From: Opitutaceae bacterium
GTDB lineage: Bacteria; Verrucomicrobiota; Verrucomicrobiia; Opitutales; Opitutaceae
DNA: 5,413 bases
Direction of reading: 5' to 3'
Assembly (NCBI GenBank): GCA_031282705.1
Contig: JAITDF010000420.1
Location: forward strand, 1 to 5,413
Shown here in pieces: positions 1-5,413 of this stretch. The translations under genes and the position numbers were made by a program. The notes under the pieces were generated by a model, which saw only the letters and a list, made by a program, of their open reading frames with translations, was not told the DNA's origin and ran no database searches. Position 1 is the first letter of the stretch; the number at the start of each line of letters is the position of its first letter.

Positions 1-138
1 TGCTTTTTCGATGGGGGCGCGGAACATCTCGAAGTCCACGATGCGGGAGAGTTCGGCAAGTTTGTCGCCGAGTTTGTCGAGCCGCGCGAGTTGCCCGGCG
101 TGGTCAAAAAATCCCATTAGATATGTGGTGTTTTTCAT
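1..138 (-). CDS. IS5-family transposase, N-terminal fragment (runs off the left edge)
   Basis: The first 46 codons of a reading frame continue past base 1 without a stop. The protein begins MKNTTYLMGFFDHAG and continues with LDKLGDKLAEL and VDFEMFR. The pattern of a short MGxFD start, a Leu-Asp-x-Leu-Gly-Asp-x-Leu segment and a (I/V)DFExFR motif is the usual N-terminal region of IS5-group DDE transposases, so this gene would cut and join the ends of its own element. The DDE catalytic residues lie outside the window, so activity cannot be judged. Two in-frame ATGs exist, at 138 and at 117. The second (MGFFD) matches the usual family start, and it is favoured if the promoter at 149-176 is real, because a transcript from it would have almost no leader before 138. 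The element's boundary probably lies in about 177-210, but I could not define a terminal inverted repeat. Confidence 0.78.
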   Translation of the reverse strand, partial: MKNTTYLMGFFDHAGQLARLDKLGDKLAELSRIVDFEMFRAPIEKA

Positions 139-148
139 GCTGATGCCA

Positions 149-176
149 TATTTATGTTCATTTCTTTGAGTGTCAA
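149..176 (-). promoter_or_regulatory. Candidate sigma-70 promoter for the IS5 transposase
   Basis: On the minus strand a perfect TTGACA (171-176) is followed after 16 bp by TAAATA (149-154). Transcription would start near 142, just ahead of the transposase start codons at 138 and 117. The surrounding 140-190 stretch is AT-rich in an otherwise GC-rich window, as expected for a promoter carried at the end of an insertion sequence. The -10 match is imperfect and no transcript evidence exists. Confidence 0.5.
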
Positions 177-198
177 TAAGTTAATTTTTCAAAGCGCC

Positions 199-289
199 CT
201 TTATTCTTTATCTTTCCTCTTACTCCTTTGCCGGACAAGGGCTGCTCGGGAGAAAGAGGAAAGATAAAGATAAAGAGGAAAGAATAAAG
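199..289. repeat. AG/CT-rich inverted and direct repeat cluster
   Basis: Two arms, 207-226 and 249-268, are reverse complements at 19 of 20 positions with a 22-nt loop, so either strand's RNA could form a long, fairly weak A/T-rich hairpin. The right arm continues into a near tandem copy: AAAGAGGAAAGATAAAG at 253-269 is repeated as AAAGAGGAAAGAATAAAG at 272-289. The segment 251-293 contains no C, a strong strand asymmetry. The cluster sits between the SDR gene's 3' end and the IS5 promoter. It lacks a T-run on either side, so it is not a classical intrinsic terminator. It may be an intergenic repeat element, or part of the target or end structure of the insertion sequence. Confidence 0.65.
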
Positions 290-333
290 AGAGCGGCGCG
301 CAGGATGGCGTTGGTTTTCGGATGCATTTCAAG

Positions 334-362
334 AATGAGAACGAGTAAGAGAACGAGAACGA
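334..362. repeat. Short GAACGA-type tandem repeat abutting the SDR stop codon
   Basis: GAGAACGAG occurs at 337-345 and again at 349-357, separated by TAA, giving a 12-bp period; a further AACGA follows at 358-362. The hexamer GAACGA is present at 339-344, 351-356 and 357-362. The array lies four bases beyond the stop codon of the SDR gene (TGA at 367-369 on the minus strand). It does not form a strong hairpin. From memory, such GAACGAGAACGA runs are common intergenic repeats in Opitutaceae-like genomes, but I cannot verify that here. Confidence 0.6.
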
Positions 363-366
363 TTTT

Positions 367-1269
367 TCAGAGGCGCCGCAGGGTGAGGCCGCCGTCGATG
401 GGGATGACGGCGCCGGTGGAAAACGGGAGGCGGCCTTCAATGACGGCGCGTACGGCGAGGCCGACGTCCTCGGGCGCGCCCCAGCGGTTTTGCGGGACGT
501 TGCCGCCGGCGAGGAATTGATCGTATTTACCTTTCACGGCGGCGGTCATGTCGGTGGCCATGATGCCGGGGCGCAATTCGACGACCTGGATGTTTTCGGC
601 GGCGAGGCGCAGCGCCCAGAGCTGCGCGGCCATGGCGAGGCCGGCCTTGGAGATGCAGTAGTCGCCGCGCGAGATGGAGGCGGTGTTGGCCGAGGTGGAG
701 GTGACGTAGATGATTTTGAAACCGCCCGGAATCGCGCAGGCGGGACGGACGCCGCCGGCACCGGCGCCGAGCCAGTGGCGGGCGACGGCCTGGGTGAGAA
801 AATACGGGCCCTGGAGGTTGGTGCGGATGAGGTGCTCGAAGGATTCCTCGGTGGCCTCGGTGATGTCGGCGCGGATTTTCGGGGCGATGCCGGCGTTGTT
901 GACGAGGGCGTCGAGGGCGCCGAGGGCGGATAGGGTTTCGGCGACGAGGCGGCGGCGGTCGGCGGCGGCGGAGATGTCGGCCTGAACGGGGACGAAGCGT
1001 TGCGCATCGGGGCGGGGCGCGGCGGCGCGGCAGAGCGCGGCGGTCTCATCGGCGGCGGCGCGGTTGCCGGCGTAGTTGACGGCGACGGAGCAGCCGGCGG
1101 CGGCAAGCTGGAGCGCGATGCCGCGCCCGAGCCCGCGGCTGGCCCCGGTGACGAGGACGGCGGGTGGCGGATTTTGGGTTTTCGATTTTTGATTTTCGAT
1201 TGGAGCGGTGCCGGGCATGGGACGAAGTTTAGGGGAAAAAGCGGAGAAGCGTGAGGATTTTGCCGGCAT
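367..1269 (-). CDS. Short-chain dehydrogenase/reductase (SDR), FabG-like
   Basis: A classical NAD(P)-dependent oxidoreductase of 300 residues from the ATG at 1269, or 283 from the in-frame ATG at 1218. Using the long form, the nucleotide-binding motif TGASRGLG is at 41-48 and LVNNAG at 122-127. The catalytic tetrad is complete: N151, S191, Y204 and K208 (YCISK). The C-terminus carries the usual TGAVIPIDGG segment. The fold resembles 3-oxoacyl-ACP reductases, but many SDRs of this type act on other alcohols or sugars, so the substrate is unknown. The region between the fourth helix and strand 5 (about 168-183) is longer than in typical FabG and rich in Gly/Ala. Residues 24-33 are encoded by a 7-bp A/T-rich repeat, and no start codon lies between that repeat and the Rossmann core. 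Neither start has a Shine-Dalgarno sequence. A 297-bp gap and a candidate promoter suggest it is transcribed separately from the glycosyltransferase upstream. Confidence 0.92.
   Translation of the reverse strand: MPAKSSRFSAFSPKLRPMPGTAPIENQKSKTQNPPPAVLVTGASRGLGRGIALQLAAAGCSVAVNYAGNRAAADETAALCRAAAPRPDAQRFVPVQADISAAADRRRLVAETLSALGALDALVNNAGIAPKIRADITEATEESFEHLIRTNLQGPYFLTQAVARHWLGAGAGGVRPACAIPGGFKIIYVTSTSANTASISRGDYCISKAGLAMAAQLWALRLAAENIQVVELRPGIMATDMTAAVKGKYDQFLAGGNVPQNRWGAPEDVGLAVRAVIEGRLPFSTGAVIPIDGGLTLRRL
1169..1203. repeat. 7-bp A/T-rich tandem repeat inside the SDR 5' coding region
   Basis: On the plus strand three consecutive heptamers, TTCGATT (1181-1187), TTTGATT (1188-1194) and TTCGATT (1195-1201), follow a degenerate copy TTGGGTT (1174-1180). 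On the coding strand this gives the polar peptide IENQKSKTQN, which is unlike the rest of the protein. Composition is sharply more A/T-rich than the flanking SDR coding sequence. As far as I recall, repeats of this GATTTTCGATT style are frequent between genes in Verrucomicrobiota and Planctomycetota. Confidence 0.65.
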
Positions 1270-1294
1270 GAATCAGGACAAAATCGACTTCTGT

Positions 1295-1303
1295 TTTATA
1301 CCA
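1295..1303 (-). promoter_or_regulatory. Candidate extended -10 promoter of the SDR gene
   Basis: The minus strand reads TGGTATAAA, a TGn extension followed by TATAAA, which matches five of six -10 consensus bases. No good -35 hexamer is present at 17-18 bp, which extended -10 promoters can do without. The predicted transcription start, near 1288, lies about 19 nt before the ATG at 1269 and about 70 nt before the alternative ATG at 1218. The small inverted repeat at 1345-1355 lies upstream and could be an operator, but nothing shows this directly. Confidence 0.35.
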
Positions 1304-1501
1304 GAACCGGCGTCGTTTCCCATCCGTTTCCATCGCCGGTGCGCGACAGTCTGTCAGGTTTTGCCGCGTGGAAATTCCGTTCATACAATTTTGCCGGACG
1401 ATTTGCAACGCGGCGCCAGCGACACTGCCTCCGGCCCGATGATCATCGTCGGCGCACTCTCGATGACGGCACCGTTTAACAAACATGCTGGGCGCTGGCC
1501 A

Positions 1502-1537
1502 GCGGCGCGTCCGTTTTTGCGCCGCCGCTGACGGCGC
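1502..1537 (-). terminator. GC-rich alternative hairpins downstream of the glycosyltransferase (weak terminator candidate)
   Basis: A perfect 7-bp stem GCGGCGC/GCGCCGC (1502-1508 with 1519-1525, 10-nt loop) shares its right arm with a second perfect 6-bp stem, GCGCCG/CGGCGC (1519-1524 with 1532-1537, 7-nt loop). The two cannot form at once. They lie 30-65 nt after the glycosyltransferase stop on the transcribed strand. There is no U-tract after either hairpin, so intrinsic termination is doubtful; GC-rich sequence alone could produce such pairings. Confidence 0.25.
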
Positions 1538-1566
1538 TGCCGCACCTTGAGGGGGCAAAGCGCCCT

Positions 1567-2427
1567 TTAGTCATTCGGAAAATCATATTTGCCGCGCCAG
1601 TAGTCGCGGATGACGCCGAGCACCTCGAAGCCGTATTGGATCGGCTTGAGATGCGATTCCTCGTCGCCGTAGTGCGTCGGTATCGGCAGGTCGGCGACGC
1701 GCAGGCCACGCTTGGCGCCGACCAGCAGCATTTCACCGTCAAAATGAAACGTGTCGCTGAGTTTTTCAAACGGCACCGTTTCCAGCGCCTTCCGGCTGTA
1801 GAGCATGTAGCCGCTGTGGTATTCGGAAAAGCGCAGTCCGTAGGCGAGATTTTCCAACCGGGTGAGGCAGATGTTGGCGACGAATTTATATTTCGGCATC
1901 CCGCCGCGCAACGCCGAGCGCCAGTCGCGCATCCGCGATCCGAGCACCATGTCGGCGGTGCCGGCGACCAGCGGCGCGAGCAGGCGTGGCAGTTCCTCGG
2001 GCGCGTATTGGCCGTCGGCGTGGATCATGGCGGCGATGTCGGCACCGCCGTCGAGCACGGCGCGATAGCCGGTTTTTTGCGCGGCGCCGTAACCGCGGTT
2101 GTGCTCGTGGTAGAGGACTTCGATTTTCGGGTATCTTTGCAACAACTCCGGCGTCGTGGAGCGCGGGACTTTTTCGCCGCCGTCCTCGACAACGTAGATT
2201 TTATACAATTGCCCGTGCAATCCGGCGGGGATGCGGGCAAGGACGCCGGGCAGGGTTTGCGCGGCCTTGTAGGCGGGGATTACGATGGCGATTTTTTTGA
2301 CGGCGCCTGCAGGCAAAGCAGGGTACGCGTCCCGCTTGCCAGCGATTGCGTTTTGGGGTGTGGGAGCGGCGGCTTCTCCGCCGTCAGGCAAGCGGGACGC
2401 CTGCCCTGCTTTTTTATTTTCGCTCAT
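1567..2427 (-). CDS. Family 2 glycosyltransferase (dolichyl/polyprenyl-phosphate sugar synthase-like)
   Basis: A 286-residue protein with a GT-A fold. The conserved core starts at about residue 44 with KKIAIVIPAYKAAQTLPG. It continues with a VVEDGG nucleotide-binding segment (79-84), HNRGYGAAQKTGY (109-121), and HADGQY (136-141) in the position of the metal-binding DxD/DADGQ motif. A GSRM segment and a SGYMLYSRKAL stretch follow. These are features of the cytosolic synthases that move a sugar from a nucleotide donor to a polyprenyl phosphate; donor and acceptor are inferred. I see no transmembrane segment, so it would act at the inner face of the membrane. Its ATG overlaps the upstream epimerase stop as ATGA, which fixes the start and implies translational coupling. 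Residues from about 7 to 41 (GQASRLPDGGEAAAPTP and onward) are encoded by an inverted-repeat element and have no counterpart in the usual family start, which begins almost directly with the IPAY strand. Confidence 0.92.
   Translation of the reverse strand: MSENKKAGQASRLPDGGEAAAPTPQNAIAGKRDAYPALPAGAVKKIAIVIPAYKAAQTLPGVLARIPAGLHGQLYKIYVVEDGGEKVPRSTTPELLQRYPKIEVLYHEHNRGYGAAQKTGYRAVLDGGADIAAMIHADGQYAPEELPRLLAPLVAGTADMVLGSRMRDWRSALRGGMPKYKFVANICLTRLENLAYGLRFSEYHSGYMLYSRKALETVPFEKLSDTFHFDGEMLLVGAKRGLRVADLPIPTHYGDEESHLKPIQYGFEVLGVIRDYWRGKYDFPND
2317..2410. repeat. Long imperfect inverted repeat inside the glycosyltransferase 5' coding region
   Basis: Arms of 24 bp at 2317-2340 and 2387-2410 are reverse complements at 22 of 24 positions, sharing the core GCGTCCCGCTTGCC. 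The 46-bp spacer contains a second perfect hairpin, CGGCGG-CTTCT-CCGCCG, at 2367-2383. The whole block begins about 17 bp inside the gene and ends just before the conserved GT-A core. It adds no stop codon in the glycosyltransferase frame. The nested palindromic form is like REP/BIME-type or small non-autonomous mobile repeats. From memory, related GCAGGCGTCCCGC-type repeats are scattered in Verrucomicrobiota genomes. Confidence 0.8.
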
Positions 2428-3434
2428 GTGAAAAGCCGCTCCGTCCAGGTTTTCGGCGTTTTGTCGTTTATTATTTCAACGTCGAGGTGGTAGCGGAATT
2501 TTTTCACGCCGCGTTTTTCCATCCACTTGGCCATATCCTCGAGGCTCTGGCGCAACGTGTGATTGGTTTTGTAATTAAAAATACTCCGCGCCTTGTCGGC
2601 GCTGCACGTGGCGTATTTCACCTCGCGCGGGCGCGGGGCGACGAATACGGGATCGAGGTTTTTGAAATTGACCACCTCGGCAATGAGTTTGGCGAGGTCG
2701 AGGATGGTGACAAATTCTTCGTCGGGGCCGATGTTTATTGTCTGGCTGGAGGCGGCTTTGTTGTCAAGCGATTGGGAGAAACAGGTCAGTATGTCGCGCA
2801 CGTCGGAGAAGCAGCGTTTTTGCATGCCGTCGCCGTAGATAATCGGCTGTTTGCCACGCAGCATGAGGTTTATCATTATGGAGGCAACGTTGCGGAACGG
2901 GTCGTCGTATTTTTGGTGCGCGCCGATTATATTGTGCGGGACGAGGTTCACATATTCGAATCCGTGGACTTCGGACAAAATGCGAAGCACTTGCTCGGCG
3001 GCGAGTTTTGACACGCCGTAAGGGTCGGCCGGCACCGGCACGGAGTCCTCGCGGAACGGGATGATTTCTTGGTGGCCGTAGCGCGCCATGCTGGAGCAGT
3101 TAATGACGCGGCGGACGCGGTTTTCGGCGCAGGCGGAAAACACGGTGGAGGAAATTTGAAATGTGTTTTGCGTGACGATGTGCGGCGAAAAAACGCTCAA
3201 GCCCTCGTAGGCGGTGCAGGCGGTGTGGATGACAATCTCGTGCCCGCGGATGAGTTTTTTCATCGCGTTGAGATACTGGCAGTCCACTTGATAAAACTCG
3301 GCATCGTCGGGAACGTTGTCGAGGTAGCCTCCGATGAGGTTGTCGCAGCCGGCGACCTCGTGGCCTTTGGCGAGCAAATCCGCGGCGATGCGGCTGCCCA
3401 GAAATCCGGCGATGCCGGTGATGAATATGTTCAT
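2424..3434 (-). CDS. NAD-dependent epimerase/dehydratase (extended SDR, nucleotide-sugar modifying)
   Basis: A complete 336-residue extended SDR, normal length for the family. The N-terminal Rossmann motif is TGIAGFLG (6-13), with D31 at the end of the second strand, where it would bind the NAD adenosine ribose. The catalytic residues are S115 in CSSMARYG and the pair Y139/K143 in DPYGVSK. The later segments HNIIGAHQKYDDPFRN and IYGDGMQKRCFSDV are the usual substrate-binding half of UDP-glucose 4-epimerase-like enzymes. It therefore probably epimerises or dehydrates a nucleotide-activated sugar in the cytosol, supplying a donor for the glycosyltransferase. Whether the sugar is UDP- or dTDP-linked cannot be told. 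It starts 7 nt after the YfhO-like stop, and its TGA overlaps the glycosyltransferase ATG by 4 nt, which implies one transcript. No strong ribosome-binding site is visible; only a GGAA lies about 17 nt upstream. Confidence 0.94.
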   Translation of the reverse strand: MNIFITGIAGFLGSRIAADLLAKGHEVAGCDNLIGGYLDNVPDDAEFYQVDCQYLNAMKKLIRGHEIVIHTACTAYEGLSVFSPHIVTQNTFQISSTVFSACAENRVRRVINCSSMARYGHQEIIPFREDSVPVPADPYGVSKLAAEQVLRILSEVHGFEYVNLVPHNIIGAHQKYDDPFRNVASIMINLMLRGKQPIIYGDGMQKRCFSDVRDILTCFSQSLDNKAASSQTINIGPDEEFVTILDLAKLIAEVVNFKNLDPVFVAPRPREVKYATCSADKARSIFNYKTNHTLRQSLEDMAKWMEKRGVKKFRYHLDVEIINDKTPKTWTERLFT

Positions 3435-3441
3435 GGGTATG

Positions 3442-5413
3442 TTATTTTTTCCGATTGCGGGTTGAAAATTTCCACACCGTCAGCGACGCCAGCGCCGCGA
3501 ACGCGAGGGCGCTGACGATGACGCCGGCGAAAAAGCCCGGCGGCGTGTATTTGATTTCGAGCAGGTGACGGCCCGGCACCGGCAGCGGCACGCCGCGCAC
3601 GGCATAGTCGGCGGGTTGCAAGTCGTAGTGCCGCCAGATGCTGCCGGGCAGCGCGGTGGCGCGCCAGCCGCGCGCGTAACTGTCGGTCATCAGCAAAATG
3701 CCCGGTGATTTTGTAACAACTTCGATTTGCCAGCACGCCGCCGACGATGAGAGGATTCTTATATCAAAATCCGCCGGCACTGGCGCCGGCGTCGTCGTCG
3801 GCAGGCGCGGGTCCTTTTCCAAGATCACCGCGCGGCGAAAATCAAAATCCGGAGCCGACAGCGCGCGTAAAATTCCGTCACGGTCGGCGGGCACTTTGTA
3901 TTCCGGCACCACGAGAAAGCGCGGCAGCGGGTCGCGTTGCAACTCGACGGCGCGCACCCCGGCGCCGGCGCGCAGCAGGGCGTGGCGGACGCGCAGGAGT
4001 TGGAAAATTTTTGAGTTTTGCCGGATTTGCAAATCGGTGTGCGCGTGCGCGAGCGGGAAGTTCTGGCTGAACGCGAGCAACTCGACGTAGCGTTTCGGCA
4101 CCGTGACGACGTAGCCCCACAGCCCCTCGCGTTTCAACAGAATGCTCGCGTTCGGCTCGACCAGATTCAAGTCGCGCTCGCCGGGCGGAAAATCTTTCAC
4201 CGCCGCCGCCAGCGCCGCATATTGCAGGTTCGCTGCGGGGAACCACACCGCCAGCGGGCGCGCGAACATGAACAAATCGGCGAGCGCCACCGTCAGCAGC
4301 AGCGCGCATTGCCGGCGCCGGTTTTTTATAAACAACAAAACCGCCGGCACCGGCAGCGTGAGCGCCGCGGCCAGGCAGAGCGCGCCGGCGCTGGCGGCCT
4401 GTGCGTCGAGGCGGCGCGCGGCGTTGGCGAGGTTTTGGCGGAACCACGGCTTGAAGGTGGCGGCGTCGGCGAAGTTTTCATACAACGAGTCGAGCGCGCC
4501 GCCGTATAATAAAAGGCCGGCGAGCAGCAGCGCGGCGCCGGCGGCCAAAATGCCCGCGGCAAGAGGGCGCGGGATTTTTTCGCCGCGCCAGATTTTGTCG
4601 AGGCCGGCGCCGGCGAGCATGGCGATTATCAATGTGAAAAAAATCAGCCAGCGTCCGAGACCGCGGAAACTGGCGAAGAGCGGCACGTGCGCGCGCAGGA
4701 AGCCGAAGAGCGGCGTGTGCGCGCCCAGCGCCAGCATCAGCGTCAGCGCGAGGAAAACCGCCGCGGCGGTTTTTTCGCGGCGCGGCAGGCCCGTCCAGCC
4801 GGCGCACGCGAGCGCGAGCGCGGTGGCGCCGCAGTAGGCCCAGGTTTCGTGCAGGTGCTCGGTGTCCCAAAACGACCAGTCGCCGAGTTTGCCGAAAAAG
4901 CCGGGCGCGACGGCGAGCAGCAGGTCTTTGAATTGCATGGACGCCGTGGCTGCCCACGCCGCCGGCACGCCGTCCGCGCGCATTTGCTCCGGCAGGAGCG
5001 CGACCGCCGGCGCGAGTTCCGCCGCGGCGAGCGCGCAGGCGAGCGGATAAACCGCCAGCAGACCGAGCGCGGCTTGCAATTTGTTTTTTGAGAAAAAAAG
5101 CCCGCACAGCGACCACGCGCCCGCCGCGAGCGCGGTGTAATAAAAATACTGCGGGAAGCCCGCGAAAATTTGCATGGCCGCCGACAGCGCCGCAAGCGCG
5201 ATCCAGCGCCGGCGCCGCGAGCGCAGCCAGTTGTCAATGCCGAGAAACACGAGCGGAATCCACGCCATCGAAAACAGGTGCGGGAAATGCCCCGGCGGCA
5301 CGTGCCCGAAAAACGCGCCGCCGAGCATGAACACCGCGCCCGCCAGCAGCGCGCCCGGCGCCCGCAGCCCGCGCGCCGACGCGAGCGCGAAGGCGCCGGC
5401 GCCGGCGAGCACC
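3442..5413 (-). CDS. YfhO-family polytopic membrane protein (5' end outside the window)
   Basis: 656 codons are visible up to the right edge. The frame is open to the edge, and the leftmost possible start is a GTG at the very border, so the real start is probably upstream: full-length YfhO proteins are typically larger and have another membrane helix and loop before the part seen here. About eleven hydrophobic segments are visible, for example near residues 20-36, 44-59, 70-106, 115-140, 215-238, 255-271, 284-304, 342-362 and 369-390, plus a last one at 627-647 followed by a basic tail. A large soluble domain lies between about 395 and 620 and ends with the typical DSYARGWRA and GRHLLEIKYTPPGFFAG segments. 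FRGLGRWLIFF (249-259) is another YfhO hallmark. Family members have a GT-C-like architecture and in Firmicutes add sugars to teichoic acids outside the membrane, using a lipid-linked donor. A similar surface-glycosylation role is inferred here. It leads the visible operon. Confidence 0.88.
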   Translation of the reverse strand, partial: VLAGAGAFALASARGLRAPGALLAGAVFMLGGAFFGHVPPGHFPHLFSMAWIPLVFLGIDNWLRSRRRRWIALAALSAAMQIFAGFPQYFYYTALAAGAWSLCGLFFSKNKLQAALGLLAVYPLACALAAAELAPAVALLPEQMRADGVPAAWAATASMQFKDLLLAVAPGFFGKLGDWSFWDTEHLHETWAYCGATALALACAGWTGLPRREKTAAAVFLALTLMLALGAHTPLFGFLRAHVPLFASFRGLGRWLIFFTLIIAMLAGAGLDKIWRGEKIPRPLAAGILAAGAALLLAGLLLYGGALDSLYENFADAATFKPWFRQNLANAARRLDAQAASAGALCLAAALTLPVPAVLLFIKNRRRQCALLLTVALADLFMFARPLAVWFPAANLQYAALAAAVKDFPPGERDLNLVEPNASILLKREGLWGYVVTVPKRYVELLAFSQNFPLAHAHTDLQIRQNSKIFQLLRVRHALLRAGAGVRAVELQRDPLPRFLVVPEYKVPADRDGILRALSAPDFDFRRAVILEKDPRLPTTTPAPVPADFDIRILSSSAACWQIEVVTKSPGILLMTDSYARGWRATALPGSIWRHYDLQPADYAVRGVPLPVPGRHLLEIKYTPPGFFAGVIVSALAFAALASLTVWKFSTRNRKK

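Larger units (their letters stand above)
1270..1566. other. Intergenic region between the glycosyltransferase and the SDR; no gene recognised
   Basis: I find no coding sequence here that resembles a known family. Visible structure includes GC-rich alternative hairpins at 1502-1537, a perfect 12-bp palindrome CGATGATCATCG at 1437-1448, a small inverted repeat GACA-GTC-TGTC at 1345-1355, and a candidate extended -10 promoter at 1295-1303. The 14-bp sequence at 1556-1569, which overlaps the glycosyltransferase stop codon, recurs exactly at 190-203. Confidence 0.6.

Noticed and set aside
207..268. The AG-rich hairpin as an intrinsic terminator
   Set aside because: The stem is A/T-rich and neither strand has a T-run directly after it.
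199..362. Repeats near the left end as a small CRISPR array
   Set aside because: Units are too short and irregular, there are no unique spacers of uniform length, and no cas genes are present.
1208..1531. Plus-strand open frame of 107 codons over the same gap
   Set aside because: It runs antisense through the SDR start, has no family resemblance, and is readily explained by a GC-rich sequence with few stops.
1229..1558. Minus-strand open frame of 109 codons covering the gap between the glycosyltransferase and the SDR
   Set aside because: Its 3' part overlaps the SDR 5' end in another frame, its composition is Arg/Ala-rich and irregular, and it shows no recognisable motif or ribosome-binding site.
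1636..2493. Long plus-strand open frame of 285 codons opposite the glycosyltransferase
   Set aside because: It mirrors the coding strand of a gene with clear conserved motifs; long antisense frames are expected at this GC content, and its protein has no recognisable domain.
2346..3011. Plus-strand open frame of 221 codons opposite the epimerase
   Set aside because: Same reason: antisense shadow of a well-supported gene.
1567..3434. A new defence or mobile system built on the epimerase and glycosyltransferase
   Set aside because: Both genes have ordinary metabolic motifs and sit with a YfhO-type protein, so surface-sugar biosynthesis explains them without a new system.

Overview
The window is about 5.4 kb of GC-rich bacterial DNA in which every supported gene reads on the minus strand. 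From right to left these are a 5'-truncated YfhO-family membrane protein, an NAD-dependent sugar epimerase/dehydratase, a family 2 glycosyltransferase, a short-chain dehydrogenase/reductase (SDR), and the 5' end of an IS5-family transposase cut by the left edge. The high GC content, the weak or absent Shine-Dalgarno sequences, and the A/T-run and GAACGA-type intergenic repeats remind me of Verrucomicrobiota, possibly Opitutaceae. That is an impression from repeat style and composition, not a demonstrated assignment.

Right part (1567-5413): the YfhO-like gene, the epimerase and the glycosyltransferase form a tight unit. There are 7 nt between YfhO and the epimerase, and an ATGA stop/start overlap between the epimerase and the glycosyltransferase. 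They are very likely co-transcribed from a promoter outside the window. The combination is a sugar-nucleotide modifying enzyme, a cytosolic GT-A transferase probably acting on a lipid-phosphate acceptor, and a polytopic GT-C-like membrane protein. It suggests synthesis of a cell-surface or lipid-linked sugar and its transfer on the outer face of the membrane. Substrates cannot be read from the sequence.

Middle (1270-1566): about 300 bp without a recognisable gene. It holds GC-rich hairpins, a 12-bp palindrome and a candidate extended -10 promoter for the SDR gene.

Left part (1-1269): an SDR with an intact catalytic tetrad, followed by a short GAACGA-type repeat, an AG-rich inverted/direct repeat cluster, and a promoter plus the first 46 codons of an IS5-family transposase.

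The most unusual theme is repeats invading coding sequence. The N-termini of both the glycosyltransferase (an inverted repeat with 24-bp arms) and the SDR (a 7-bp A/T-rich tandem repeat) are built from what look like intergenic repeat elements kept in frame between the start codon and the conserved fold. I see no defence system, CRISPR array, RNA gene or other clearly new multi-gene system.
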